Positions 37,188 to 47,402 of a stretch of DNA of 64,000 nt are shown in pieces. The stretch is from Diploscapter coronatus (lineage: Eukaryota > Nematoda > Chromadorea > Rhabditida > Rhabditidae). The position numbers and the translations under genes were made by a program. The stretch covers positions 41,307,249 to 41,371,248 of the forward strand of contig OZ038423.1 in NCBI GenBank assembly GCA_964036155.1, written 5' to 3'. The first letter of the stretch is position 1. Each line of letters opens with the position of its first letter. The notes beneath the pieces are model-generated. The model made no database searches. It saw only the letters and a program-made list of their open reading frames with translations, and was not told the DNA's origin.

Positions 37188-39375
37188 ATGAGTCGAAATT
37201 TTCTAATTTTCATTCTTATGACTAAAATTTTCCAACTAAACGCAGATACTGACTATGACTACAATTATGAAAATGGTTACCAGATAACATTCGAGTTTGT
37301 TTAATTATTTTCAAAATTAGATGACGAAATTTGGTATGAAAAAGATTCTGAGGAGATAACTACGACCATCGAGCCAACGCAGTTTAGTAAAATGACTGCG
37401 CTTTCGAATCGATTCTACAAGCTGCGTTATCTAAAGACTCAGCATCCGCCAATGAAGGATGGCAAGGTTTGTATAGCTTACTTGAATATTGATCAAGCCC
37501 ATATAAGGGTGTTCGAAATCGATTCGGATTCTAGGGTAATCTTGGATTAAATTTCTCAGAGCGTATGAAAAAAGCCCATCGAAGCTTGAATATATAGGAA
37601 AGATTTTTCAATTTTTCAAGCTAAAATTTCGCGGATTTTTAGAACTCACAATTCTATTCAGTGGTCACGAAAGGTTTCAGCTCCGACTCTGATTCCCAGT
37701 TTTTCAAATTTCAAGTTCCGAACACCTCTGATATCATTTCAAAACCTTTCTAACCAAAATGACTCTAATCTTATTTATCCTTCTGACAGTAATTTACTTT
37801 GAGATCAATGTGAATGTGATACTTCCGAAGAGTCTTCACCACTTTTCGTTGGATGAAAAACAGCAGATATTCACTGCAAGTGGACGGATTTGCATAGTAG
37901 TCGAGAAAATTTTGCACTAATTATTTTTGAATCTAAGAACTGGAGAGATCCGAGATATGCTTGGAATCCTGATGAATACGATGGAGCCAGACTGGAATCA
38001 TTTGAGAATTTAGCGTTAGTCAATTTTATAAAAATTCAATGATTTAGTGTCTTTGTGATTTTAGGCATTTCATATGGATGCCTCGCCTAAAGATAGCAGC
38101 GCAGTAAGCCAACGTTTATATAATTTCGCCGTTATAAATTTGATTTACAGTGCTCACATAGAGAAAGATATGTATAACCAATTCTATCTGCCTATTGAAC
38201 ATCTCCATGTCAACTTTGTAAGATAGTTTTAAAAATAAAATACCGAATTAAAATAAAACGACGATATTACATATTTTAGTGGGGTCAATTTAGTGGATGC
38301 GCAGATTATACCACGAGCGTAGGCTGTGCACTCGGTAAATAACCATCATTTGCAAGCTGTACCCATCCCAAATATTATAATTTCTTTAGATCATTCGAAT
38401 TTTCCTCATGATACAACGACCTGTGCATTCGGAATTTCGGCACTCGAACCTTATACTTTCAATATAAGACAACTTCTAGTAAACCCCGAATTTCCGGAAT
38501 ACATTTATGCTTCAGGTTATTTTATCACAATTAGATCTAAACCTTTAAATATTTCTAAATTGCTAAATTTAATGCTATGAACTTAATTTTAGAAAATGGT
38601 GAATTGAGATCGATGAATCGATCAACGAATTTTTATCTGGAAAATATCGATTTTTTCGACAATGAATATTTCATAACAAATTATACCATGGAAGGCGAGA
38701 TAACGTTCATTCGTGTGAATAAGACGTCGAAACATCCACTGTCGTTGTTAGTTTTAGCATAATAACTAACTAATTTCAATTTCGTTATTTAGCTCATCGA
38801 CTCAAATACATGTCCACTTAAGGCGTAGAATACACGTATTTATCGTCTATGGACCACTCATCATGATTAGTCTGCTAAATTTGATAACGCCATTGATGAA
38901 AATTTCGAAATTAAGGTAATTTAGCAATCATAATACAGAAGATACGGAGCTGATTTTGCTTTGATCACAGAATATCGATATGGTTCATAAATATTCTACT
39001 TTGTGTCTGCTGTATTTTAAATTTGATCGACAGTTTTCCACTACATTATTCAAGAATGCCGAAGATCTGTAAGGCTTTCACAAACATGATTGCTTGTAAT
39101 TGGACATTTAGGTATTCATTGGATATTCCAATTTATCATATCAGTCTCGAATCTCAGCTGTGATATTATCAGCACGGGTATAAATTCAAGAAAGGAAATA
39201 ACATTGCCGAAGTATTTGGATGTTCGGTTCATTCAAGGCAGAGTCTAGATAAAATTTTACTAATATGATTATATTTTTAGATCCAGACCTGAAAATTCAT
39301 ACAATTTGGCCATTTGTCATAAATCTAACCCTGACGATAATCACAGCTTTTTATGCTGCTACAGCAATGTTATGA
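37188..39375 (+). CDS. Divergent Cys-loop ligand-gated ion channel subunit
   Basis: Thirteen exons join in phase to 408 residues: 37188-37275, 37321-37466, 37804-37896, 37938-38014, 38065-38103, 38151-38217, 38280-38334, 38390-38515, 38593-38746, 38793-38915, 38971-39068, 39112-39177 and 39281-39375. A signal peptide (MSRNFLIFILMTKIF) is followed by the ligand-binding domain: SLDEKQQIFTASG, NWRDPRYAWNPDEYDG, and a Cys pair 13 residues apart (CALDHSNFPHDTTTC), the Cys-loop. Four membrane segments follow, at about 275-297, 304-325, 337-355 and 367-388. The loop between M3 and M4 is only about 10 residues. There is no vicinal Cys pair, so it is not an acetylcholine alpha subunit. M2 carries bulky and Cys residues (WFINILLCVCC), so ion choice cannot be predicted. 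Exons 3 and 4 follow GAG and AAG acceptors. Confidence 0.85.
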
Positions 39376-39469
39376 TAACTGGTTTAGATCATTTTTATAC
39401 ACTCGAAAATAAATTCTAAAATATTTAGAAAGTAAAGTATAACTTTCAATTTGATTCATAGATAAAATT

Positions 39470-41149
39470 TTAATTAGTTTTCTTCTTCGATAATTGTGCA
39501 ATTTTGTGAACAGAGAAATTGTTAGAAATGAGTCTCAGCACAAAATCTTGAACTTCAGCTGCCATAAGAGAAACGGGTCCGAAGAGAAAAGTTGCGCCCC
39601 AACCACAGCTAAAAGTTTAGGTTCGTAGATAGTGATTTAATTCATATTTCATGCCTGTATCTCAATCTAGGAAACAACCCGTTTATAGCGTGCTCATAAT
39701 AGTCGACAACTTCTTCTGGATTAGTTGAAGATCCATCCAATATCTTCAGCCAACACTTCTTGTCTACACATATTTCAACAGTAAAGGTTAAAGTAAAGCA
39801 GATTTATCTTACACTCTTCTTTGTATTCCTCGCCATATCGTTGCCTGATTTCTTCACTCGTATTTTTCCACGCGTTTTCAATATTGTTCATCATGGCTGC
39901 ATCACCAATCAGAGGCGTTCTATAGAAACCAGGCTCTAGAATTGAGCATGCCACGCCGAACGGACGAAGTTCCTGGTTAAAAACAATCAATTAACGGGTT
40001 TTCTAATAAAATGTTCATGTTTCTGAAAAATTATTTTAACTCTTTTAAAAAATTGATAAAGCTTATCGAATAGTGTCCATGTAGGCCTCCATTGCATATT
40101 TGGAAACCGAGTAAGGACCGAGGCCAGGTACGCACAGTCTGCCTGCCATCGAAGTCATTGTGACAAACCGACCACGAGAGTCTTTGATCATTTCTTTGAA
40201 GGCCTAAGAAGTTTTGACCTATTTTAATTGCAGATAAATTTATAGATTTTGTCGAAAAACCATACGTGTAGGTTGACAAAAATAACCGGTCACAAATAAA
40301 AATTTCTAGTGCTTGATCTACAAACTTGTAATGACCCAATTCGACTATACCTTAACAGCAACTCAATAGCTGATTGCCACTTCATGTTTGCAAAATTGAA
40401 CTCGAATTGTTGAATCGAGTCATTATAGGTTCTCAGAACAGATACTCAAAATTTCATAAATGGCGTTCACTGATTTACAGAAATATTATACCTTGTAATT
40501 GGACTATTCTTCATACACATTTTAAGTAAAATATCTGAATCATCAATTGGGTTTACCCGAATGACTCGCATTGCTCCGAAAGTATTCACATCGATTGTCG
40601 ACGTGTACGCCTCAAAATTCATCCAGTCATCTGGTCCAAGAACCTGCACGACCCCAGCATTATTCACAACTGCCCACAGATCTGTCATATAATTTTGATA
40701 TCATTGATATTTTTAAAACGTTGATCTCGAAACTTACGTTCAGCTCTATTCAAATGTGACTTGACAAATTTAACAGATTCAGCGACAGAGTCGTCCTTTC
40801 TAATGTCTAACAGAAATGCTTCAATCAGAGATGACTCTTTTTTCATCTCAGCTATTGCCTATAAAAAGTTTCATTCTTGAAAAGTTTCCAAAGTAGCAAC
40901 ACCTTTTCGGTGAGACATCCAGCGAACACCTTCTGTCCATTTTTAGCTAGTCTGTTTGCCAGAAGAGCTCCAAATCCACTATCACAACCGGTAATCAAAA
41001 CTGCTCTCTTATCGATATTCGAAACTCGCAAAAGTTCCCATAAATATCTAAAGTCGCAGTAGAAATGATAGCTTTTCATTTCAGAACTTATACCTGGCAA
41101 TATAGTAAGCAGCAACAGCACCGAAGAATAAGAGCACAGATGGCAGCAT
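39470..41149 (-). CDS. Short-chain dehydrogenase, retinol/17-beta-hydroxysteroid type
   Basis: Eight exons give 330 residues: 41094-41149, 40903-41047, 40738-40858, 40557-40681, 40066-40203, 39813-39972, 39655-39763 and 39470-39608. An N-terminal membrane anchor (MLPSVLLFFGAVAAYY) precedes a Rossmann fold. The cofactor motif is TGCDSGFG, NNAG is present, and the catalytic Tyr/Lys are in YSVSKYAME. ELRPFGVACSILEPGF and a C-terminal RYSCGWGA segment are typical of the RDH/HSD17B6 group, which oxidises or reduces retinoids and steroids at the ER membrane. The exon at 40066 should be followed by a GT donor, but the sequence reads CGA-TAAGC, as if the G of GTAAGC were lost. Without splicing, a stop follows at once. 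The last intron starts with GC. It may be a recent pseudogene or need an unusual splice. A transposon ends 51 bases upstream of the ATG. Confidence 0.85.
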
Positions 41150-41200
41150 TGACCTAGCTGGAAATAATCTCAAGAAGGTTTAATTATGAAAGGCAAAATA

Positions 41201-41227
41201 CAGGGTGCGGACAAATTATGGAGGCAC
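41201..41227. repeat. Left terminal inverted repeat of mariner element
   Basis: 27 bases identical to the reverse complement of 42477-42503, with a TA outside. Confidence 0.95.
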
Positions 41228-41316
41228 CGATAAATTGGGATTTAACCCGAAATATTGAAGTAATCGAGTTCAAATTTTAAAAATAATTTATTGATAACAT
41301 AACGATAAAAAAACAA

Positions 41317-42349
41317 CTAAGAGTTTTCGAAATGGCCGCCTTTAGCGTTGATACAGGCCTTGAGTCGCTTGGGGAAGGCATCGATGACGGCACGCAACTA
41401 GTCATTGGACATTTTGTCTCATGCTTCGACAAGGAAAGACTTCAAGAAGCCGAAACTTTTGTGGGGAGTAGAGCAGGCCTTGGTCTCAAAGTATTACCAA
41501 ATGGAATAATCCAATGGGTTCAAATCAGGGCTGTTGGAGGGTCATTCGGAAGAGGAGATGAAATCTGCGAAGTGAATTTTGCAGAAGGATTGAGTAGATT
41601 TTGACTTGTGGGAAGGAGCCGAATCCTGCTGAAAGCAGGAGGGACAGGATTTAAAATGGATTTTGGTCCAGGGAATAAGAGCTTTATTTTAAATAAGATT
41701 TGATAGGTTTCGGTGTTGATCTTGGCGTTCTGGGGGACGAACACGAGGGAGGACTTTCCATGATAGGCGGTAGCCGCCCAAACCGGGATTGACTGAGGAT
41801 GAGCACGTCTTCCGATCAGTTTGCCATTGGAATTAGCAGAGGAGACGTTTGGGGACAGGATGTGATCATTTTGACGATTCATGAAAAGTTCCATTGTGAA
41901 TATTTCCTCATCCGAAAAAATAATCGTTTTGTAGCGTGCCGAAGAAAGCCTCTTGGGAAACTGTTGGTATCTTTCAAGTCTGTTTGACATCATTTTGTCC
42001 GTAAGTTCGTGGACTTTTTGGATTCTGTAAGAGTTGAGCCCCAAGTCCTTCCTGATGATGGTTCTGACCGATTTTTCATCGATTTCCAATTTTTTGGCCA
42101 TTTTTCGCATGGATCTTCGGGGATTTCGTCGAATCATCTCGCGAAGTTTTTTCTTGTTCTGTTCCGTCCTCACACTCTTTTTTTTGCCTCTTCCTGGACG
42201 GTCAGCAGTAGATCCAGTCTCCTTGAACCGTTTTACAGCCTTCTGGACCGTCTTTCGACTGATTTTCAGCAGTTTGACGATGTCTTTCGTTTGATGCCCA
42301 GCCTGATGCAATGTGATGATAGTGGATCGCTTTGAACTCGGGGCTACCA
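41317..42349 (-). pseudogene. Mariner transposase pseudogene
   Basis: The frame from 42349 is open through the first catalytic Asp, then breaks near 41690 in an A-rich stretch, apparently by loss of one base. The rest of the protein is readable in another frame to a stop at 41317-41319. That second half holds four in-frame stops; two of them (TGA) fall where Trp is expected (before PSNSPDLN and before DKMSND). The encoded enzyme must be dead. A 318-residue frame reads through the first half but ends in nonsense. Confidence 0.88.
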
Positions 42350-42476
42350 TTCTGAATAAAAATTTTATTAGTGGTAAATAATATATGAAAATGATCACGA
42401 AATACAAGATAATGACGAAAAAATAAAAATAACGTGTAAACTCTGCGCGCTTCGCGAAAAATAGACGTTTTAGCAA

Positions 42477-42503
42477 GTGCCTCCATAATTTGTCCGCACC
42501 CTG
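42477..42503. repeat. Right terminal inverted repeat of mariner element
   Basis: 27 bases identical to the reverse complement of 41201-41227, with a TA outside. Confidence 0.95.
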
Positions 42504-42505
42504 TA

Positions 42506-43873
42506 GATTGAAGAACGAAAGAATCGATGAGGCATAAATTTTGAAAAAGCGAGGGAAAAAATCACGATATTTTCATCTATCAGTCTAAAAAGGCAATATT
42601 TCAATTTCAGAAAAAAGTCAAAATGGGGGAATGAAAGAGACAGACAACAATCTCTTAATGCGATCAAATGACGACTGCGATTTGGTGAGCAAAGATTTGA
42701 TTTTCATCAGATAATTCGAGATAAAATCTATAGACAGAAAATAAAGAGTGAGTGATGTTGTTTCGGAATTGTGTGAATGAAGACGTGAGCTTCTATCTTG
42801 TTATTTGTCTGGTTTATATACCGATGTTTGCGTCAGCCAGAGCGGTGACAGATCATAGATGTTCGTTAGTTGTATTGCTCATGAATTATGCGCTGATAAA
42901 TATTCGAGACGATGAGTAATTTAGTAGTGAAGTAGTGAAGCAGTGGAGCGAAAACGAACATGAATACCTGAATGCCAGTCTCTTTGAAAGAAGAGCATTC
43001 GTTAATGTATGAAGGAATTTTCAAGAAGAACCAGCTCCGTTCGTTTCATAATCAAATTACTTATACGTAACAGTGACGCTGCCAATTGTCTGGAATTAGT
43101 TAGGGAAGAAGACATGATACACTTCGTTTTTTGCCACGCTCTTAAACCTTAACCCAAACCCATTTAAATAAAAATTCAATGATCAGAAAACGAAAAACTA
43201 GAGTAAAATTTAAATTATCTCTATAAAAGATGAAAAATAATAAAGTTTCAGCCTTGTCAATAACGAACTGACAATGAGACAAAGAAGTACATAAGAATGA
43301 TCTGAAAACAGCGTTCGATCAAATTTGATGTCTAAAGATCGAAAGTAACGCCTCAAACACAACTTATATAACAGCGTGAATGACAGAAGAAACGTCAGAG
43401 ACTCTTAATAAATTGAAATTACGAATCAATAAATTCTGTATTTTTTACTTTTCAAATCGTCTTGTGTCATTATGAGGCTGAGTTTCTTTCCTTCAGACGA
43501 TTGAATTAGAAACATGACTATAAATTATTGTTCATGTTCTTCTTCAGTTTCAATGAATAACGCTCGATTTTTAGTTGATGGTTCAGCTGTTACTTTTCAC
43601 GGAGGTTACATAAAATGAACTATGAATTTATTTATAAATTTTAATGAATAATTCATGAGTTTTTCATGTGCATATTTGAAAGAAAATTATACAAAAAAAA
43701 ATTTATTCAAATTACTTCTAAAATGTATAGATATGTCATGATCTGAATAAAATATTGTTGAATCACAGCATCGTAAATAAATTAAGTGAAATAAGTTAAA
43801 GCACGATAATAATTAATGAAAACTAAAACCTACAAATTTCAATGACCTGAATGAGTTGATTTCACTTGTTCAG
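42506..43873. other. Intergenic past the transposon
   Basis: AT-rich stretch of about 1.4 kb downstream of ALG12 and upstream of the SDR/transposon block. A minus-strand AATAAA (TTTATT near 43628) could serve ALG12. No coding exon is seen. Confidence 0.55.
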
Positions 43874-46800
43874 CTACGACATATGCTGTCGATTCCTGAG
43901 CATGGCGACTTTCTCGAGCAGACGTACCTCTGGCCAGTAGAACGGGAAACTCGACATTTTTCTGGAATTACTTTTCCAATATTTTACCAAATATAAGATA
44001 AAAGTTTGAATAAAAAGAAAATATCCTACTTCCACTTCATTCCATCGAAGACAGGGATGGCGAACATCGGTCGATGCGTCTTGTCGAATTGAGCGACGAT
44101 TTGTGTCAGATTGCGTCCATAAGTGCCCACGCATATAAAGTCGAATGGGGTGGCTTGATCCAGTGGCAAATTCTCAGTTTTGTCGTAACTGAAAATTAGA
44201 ATGCAATGCTAACTTTTCGGGACTTTGCAAAAGGATTACTTTACGAAAGAATGTCAAAAGAAACGATATCTTACTCTAGTCGTAATTAATAAGATAATCG
44301 AAAAAGGATAATCGCTATTTCCGAAACAAAAGTTTCAATATAATTTTCAAAAGAATGTTGAGAACAACAAAAATAACTCACTTCCATTTCTCGTACATCT
44401 GCATGAACCGATTGACCCCTGTCTGAGCACAGGTGTTGTCGATGTAGACGCTGTATGGCTTGTTTGCATCTGCTCGCATCATCCACTCAAAATCATGAGA
44501 TGAGCAAATGGCTGGAAAAATAAAACCTGAACAGTTCCAAGTGCTTCATATCCAGGATAGTTGTGAGAGGCGGCAAAAATAAAGAAGAGAGTGGCGATTG
44601 TGTTGACCAGAATGTGGCAGGTCAGACCGAAATACAGTAGCAAACGGATCCACGATTGAGTGCGGCTTTGATAACTAGAATAACTATTTTAAATCATGGT
44701 CTAAACAAGACTTGGCCTTGGGAAAGAATAAGGGGGAAATGAAAAAATGGCGCAAAAATATGAAAAAATGATCTCGTTGGAACTTATACTGTTTTCATTA
44801 CTTTCTTTTCAATATTTCCAAAATTTTGCAAATGGGAAAGTTTCGAGGTCTTTGGCTTGGACACAAGCGAAAATAAGAATAAAATTCGACTTTTTCCAAC
44901 CATTGTAAGCAATTATAAAACGAAGAAAAAAAACTCACGCTCTGGCACAAACCATCGCAGCAGGCACGTTCAACATCGGAATCGAGTAGATTATGAATCT
45001 GCAACTCACAAGTGAAACAGATAAATGTAGAGAGCGCAAGTGATTTTTTTTTAAATTTGAAATTGATAGGATTTAGAGTATGTAGGTATATTGCAGGATT
45101 CTCAAGCGCTCGAATCAAAAATAGTCTCTAAAATTTTTCTGCAAATTTGGATTTTAGTCGAGCTTCGCCGGAGATGGATGATAATGGTTATCTAAGGTAC
45201 GAAATTTAATATTATCACTCATCACTCATTAACCTAACAACCAATCTATTTCTTGATCAACCTCTCGCCTCATTGGTCTCCCTGCTCCTCTTCCAACTCG
45301 TATCCTCCTTTCTTCTTCTCCTCGTCTCTACTCCCCTCGACACACAGGACTTTGTCATTCATACACGTGTATCCACAAAACGAACCTCAACTCTTTGTGC
45401 GGCAAAATAGAGAATAGCAAAATATAGACGAGAATAATGCCGACCGGCCAACGGAGTCGGCGGTCGAGAATAAGTCCGATAGGAACGAGGAGAAGGGATA
45501 GCAGAAGGGAACGAGGCAGAGCCGACAGGAAATACCACAGAAAGGGGGACACCTGCAGAATATGACCATAAGTGCTTGCAAAAATACTCAAGTATCGGAG
45601 GGAATTATGCATAAACTTGAGTTTGCATAATTTTATAAGATGAAGTTCACAACTGTCATCTTTCACAGACAGCTTTACAAGTTGCCGTATTAGACATTTC
45701 GTCAGTACTTTTCCGAAAACACAAATTTTCTGCGTTAAAAATGTAGAAAAAAGCGATCATGTCGAAAATTATGAAGGGTTTACATACCCCGTATTCGTGG
45801 CTGCGATTCTCGACGACATTGAACCAAAAGACCTCGGCTTCCGGCCACACTAAACGGCCCCACAGAAACGAATCGAACGCGATTGTCGGTGCTGAAATGA
45901 AACGATGAATAAGTACTGCGAAAACGAGTTTAATACTGCTTAACTTGAAACTAATTAAAATTTAGAAAGGAACCATGAAAAATCAACTTTATTCTTGAAA
46001 AGAACCAAATTATTTTTCCTGAACTGACGGACAATATTTTCTTTCATATAACTAATAGCAAGCAAGTTCTAAACTAACCAAGTGTTTGCAGAAGTGTAGA
46101 AATTCCAGTCGCAATCGCTCCATTCCAGCCAAAAATTGGCACTTCTCTCAGCAAAATCACCGGCAGAAACATCGGACAGTAAAGGAGAAACAGGTCGAAC
46201 CTGAAAGGAAGAAGTCATCTATGATTTTCTTTTTCTTACCGAAACAAGACCATGGAAGCTGTCGCCCAGCGGATTGCAGACAGGAATTGTTTGTCCAAGT
46301 AGCGTTGGAAAACGACCAGAACTGAAAATTAGAAGACTAATCTAGTTCTTCTTCGGAAAATTCGAACCCATTGCCAGCGCGAATGTATTGGGCAGAGTTC
46401 TAGAAGCGTAGAACAGAAAGTGGAACTGGGAAACAGTGATCAACCTGAAAATAGCAAGGTGAATTAGGAGTAACGATGAATGAAATACCTTAAATAAAAG
46501 GCGCAGTCATCTCCGAAATGATGTTTAACGGAGCGGGCAAAGTTGAGGAACGACAGGACAACTGTAGAGCCGAGCACTACGCGGACTGAAATTCGATTAT
46601 TTTAGATGATCAAAAGTGTCGAATTCGACTTTCTTTCGCTCAAACTTATGAAGCGTATCAATCAAGATTTTGTTTCGTTCTTACCGAGCAGCATGTACCA
46701 CAGCTTAGGCATGTTCATGAACGAGAGAATCCAACTGAACGGATAGGAGACCGTTGTCAGGTAGAGCGGACCTGCGAACGTGCGGGGAACGACGCCGGGA

Positions 46801-47215
46801 AAGTCGCGGTGGTCGAACTGGAAATGGGAAAAAAAAAACATTGAAATGAGCTTGAGGATACGATTTGCGAATTCAGAAATAGTAATAAAATTTTGCCGGG
46901 AACTGCTCAATTTCGTTCTTTTCACTGTGAAGAATTGTCAAAAATAGGTGTTGAATTGCGATTTTAAATTGAATAGGGAAACTGGCCTTTCTTCGGGAAT
47001 AAGCAATATTTCGGACTTTCGAAATTCGGAGGACCCGACGAGATCTCAATTCAGTTTTTCCAGCTTTTTCTAACCTCGGTAAGGTTCCTGAGGAAGAGGA
47101 GATCGTGCGTGGCCTGCATGTTGAAGCTCTCCTCGACCTTGTTGCCGGGGCAGACGAGGATGTGCGCCAGCATGGCCATCACGACGACCCACTCAGAACC
47201 CTCCACATTGTCCAT
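43874..47215 (-). CDS. alg-12: ALG12, dolichyl-P-Man:Man7GlcNAc2-PP-dolichol alpha-1,6-mannosyltransferase
   Basis: Thirteen exons join in phase to 493 residues (human ALG12 has 488): 47075-47215, 46685-46817, 46489-46585, 46368-46444, 46240-46321, 46079-46200, 45788-45891, 45386-45552, 44939-44998, 44527-44674, 44382-44485, 44030-44188 and 43874-43961. The N-terminus has the GT22 signature [15 protein letters not shown], followed by [20 protein letters not shown]. Later matches are [63 protein letters not shown] and [16 protein letters not shown]. About ten hydrophobic segments cross the ER membrane. The enzyme adds the eighth mannose in the ER lumen while the N-glycan precursor is built. 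The exon at 44485 follows a GAG acceptor with a 41-base intron, the least certain junction. It shares a 187-bp gap with ORC4, head-to-head. Confidence 0.95.
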
Positions 47216-47402
47216 TCTGGAACACAGCCAATTATGCTAAACCGATATGGAAAATCAACAAAAATAGTGCCGAAAGTGAGAAATTCAAATTATGTGAAGA
47301 AATGCAATAAAGACGCACAGTCATTTTGGCGCGAGCTTTTCGCTCATTTCATCTTCGTACATCTTTCGTAGTTTCAGTTCCATTATTGTCGATTTAGCAG
47401 TA
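47216..47402. promoter_or_regulatory. Bidirectional promoter between ALG12 and ORC4
   Basis: Only 187 bases separate the two divergent ATGs. GTTCCAG (minus strand, 47217-47223) precedes the ALG12 ATG by one base, and GATTTAG (47391-47397) precedes the ORC4 ATG by five. Both are probable trans-splice acceptors. The real transcription starts may therefore lie deeper in the gap, or each may overlap the other gene's 5' end. Confidence 0.75.

Larger units (their letters stand above)
41201..42503 (-). mobile_element. Mariner-like (DD37D) transposon, inactive
   Basis: The 1,303-bp element has perfect 27-bp inverted ends (41201-41227 and 42477-42503, starting CAGGGTGCGGACAAATTATG) flanked by TA at 41199-41200 and 42504-42505. 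The transposase reads on the minus strand from ATG 42349. It has an N-terminal helix-turn-helix region (SRKTVQKAVKRF), a GRGKK linker, and catalytic segments FSDEE, QQDSAPSH and SPDLNPLDY. The last two Asp are separated by 37 residues, which places it in the DD37D (maT) group. Its lengths and ends are those of a complete element. Confidence 0.92.

Noticed and set aside
42009..42335. Plus-strand frames inside the transposon
   Set aside because: Antisense shadows of the transposase coding strand.
44486..44526. A 15-base intron in ALG12 (GTTTTA...CCAG)
   Set aside because: It is too short, and removing it leaves the next part out of frame. A 41-base intron ending at GAG restores the known protein.
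46340..46375. TTCGAACCC resembling a tRNA T-loop
   Set aside because: No cloverleaf can be formed around it; it is the ALG12 splice donor region.
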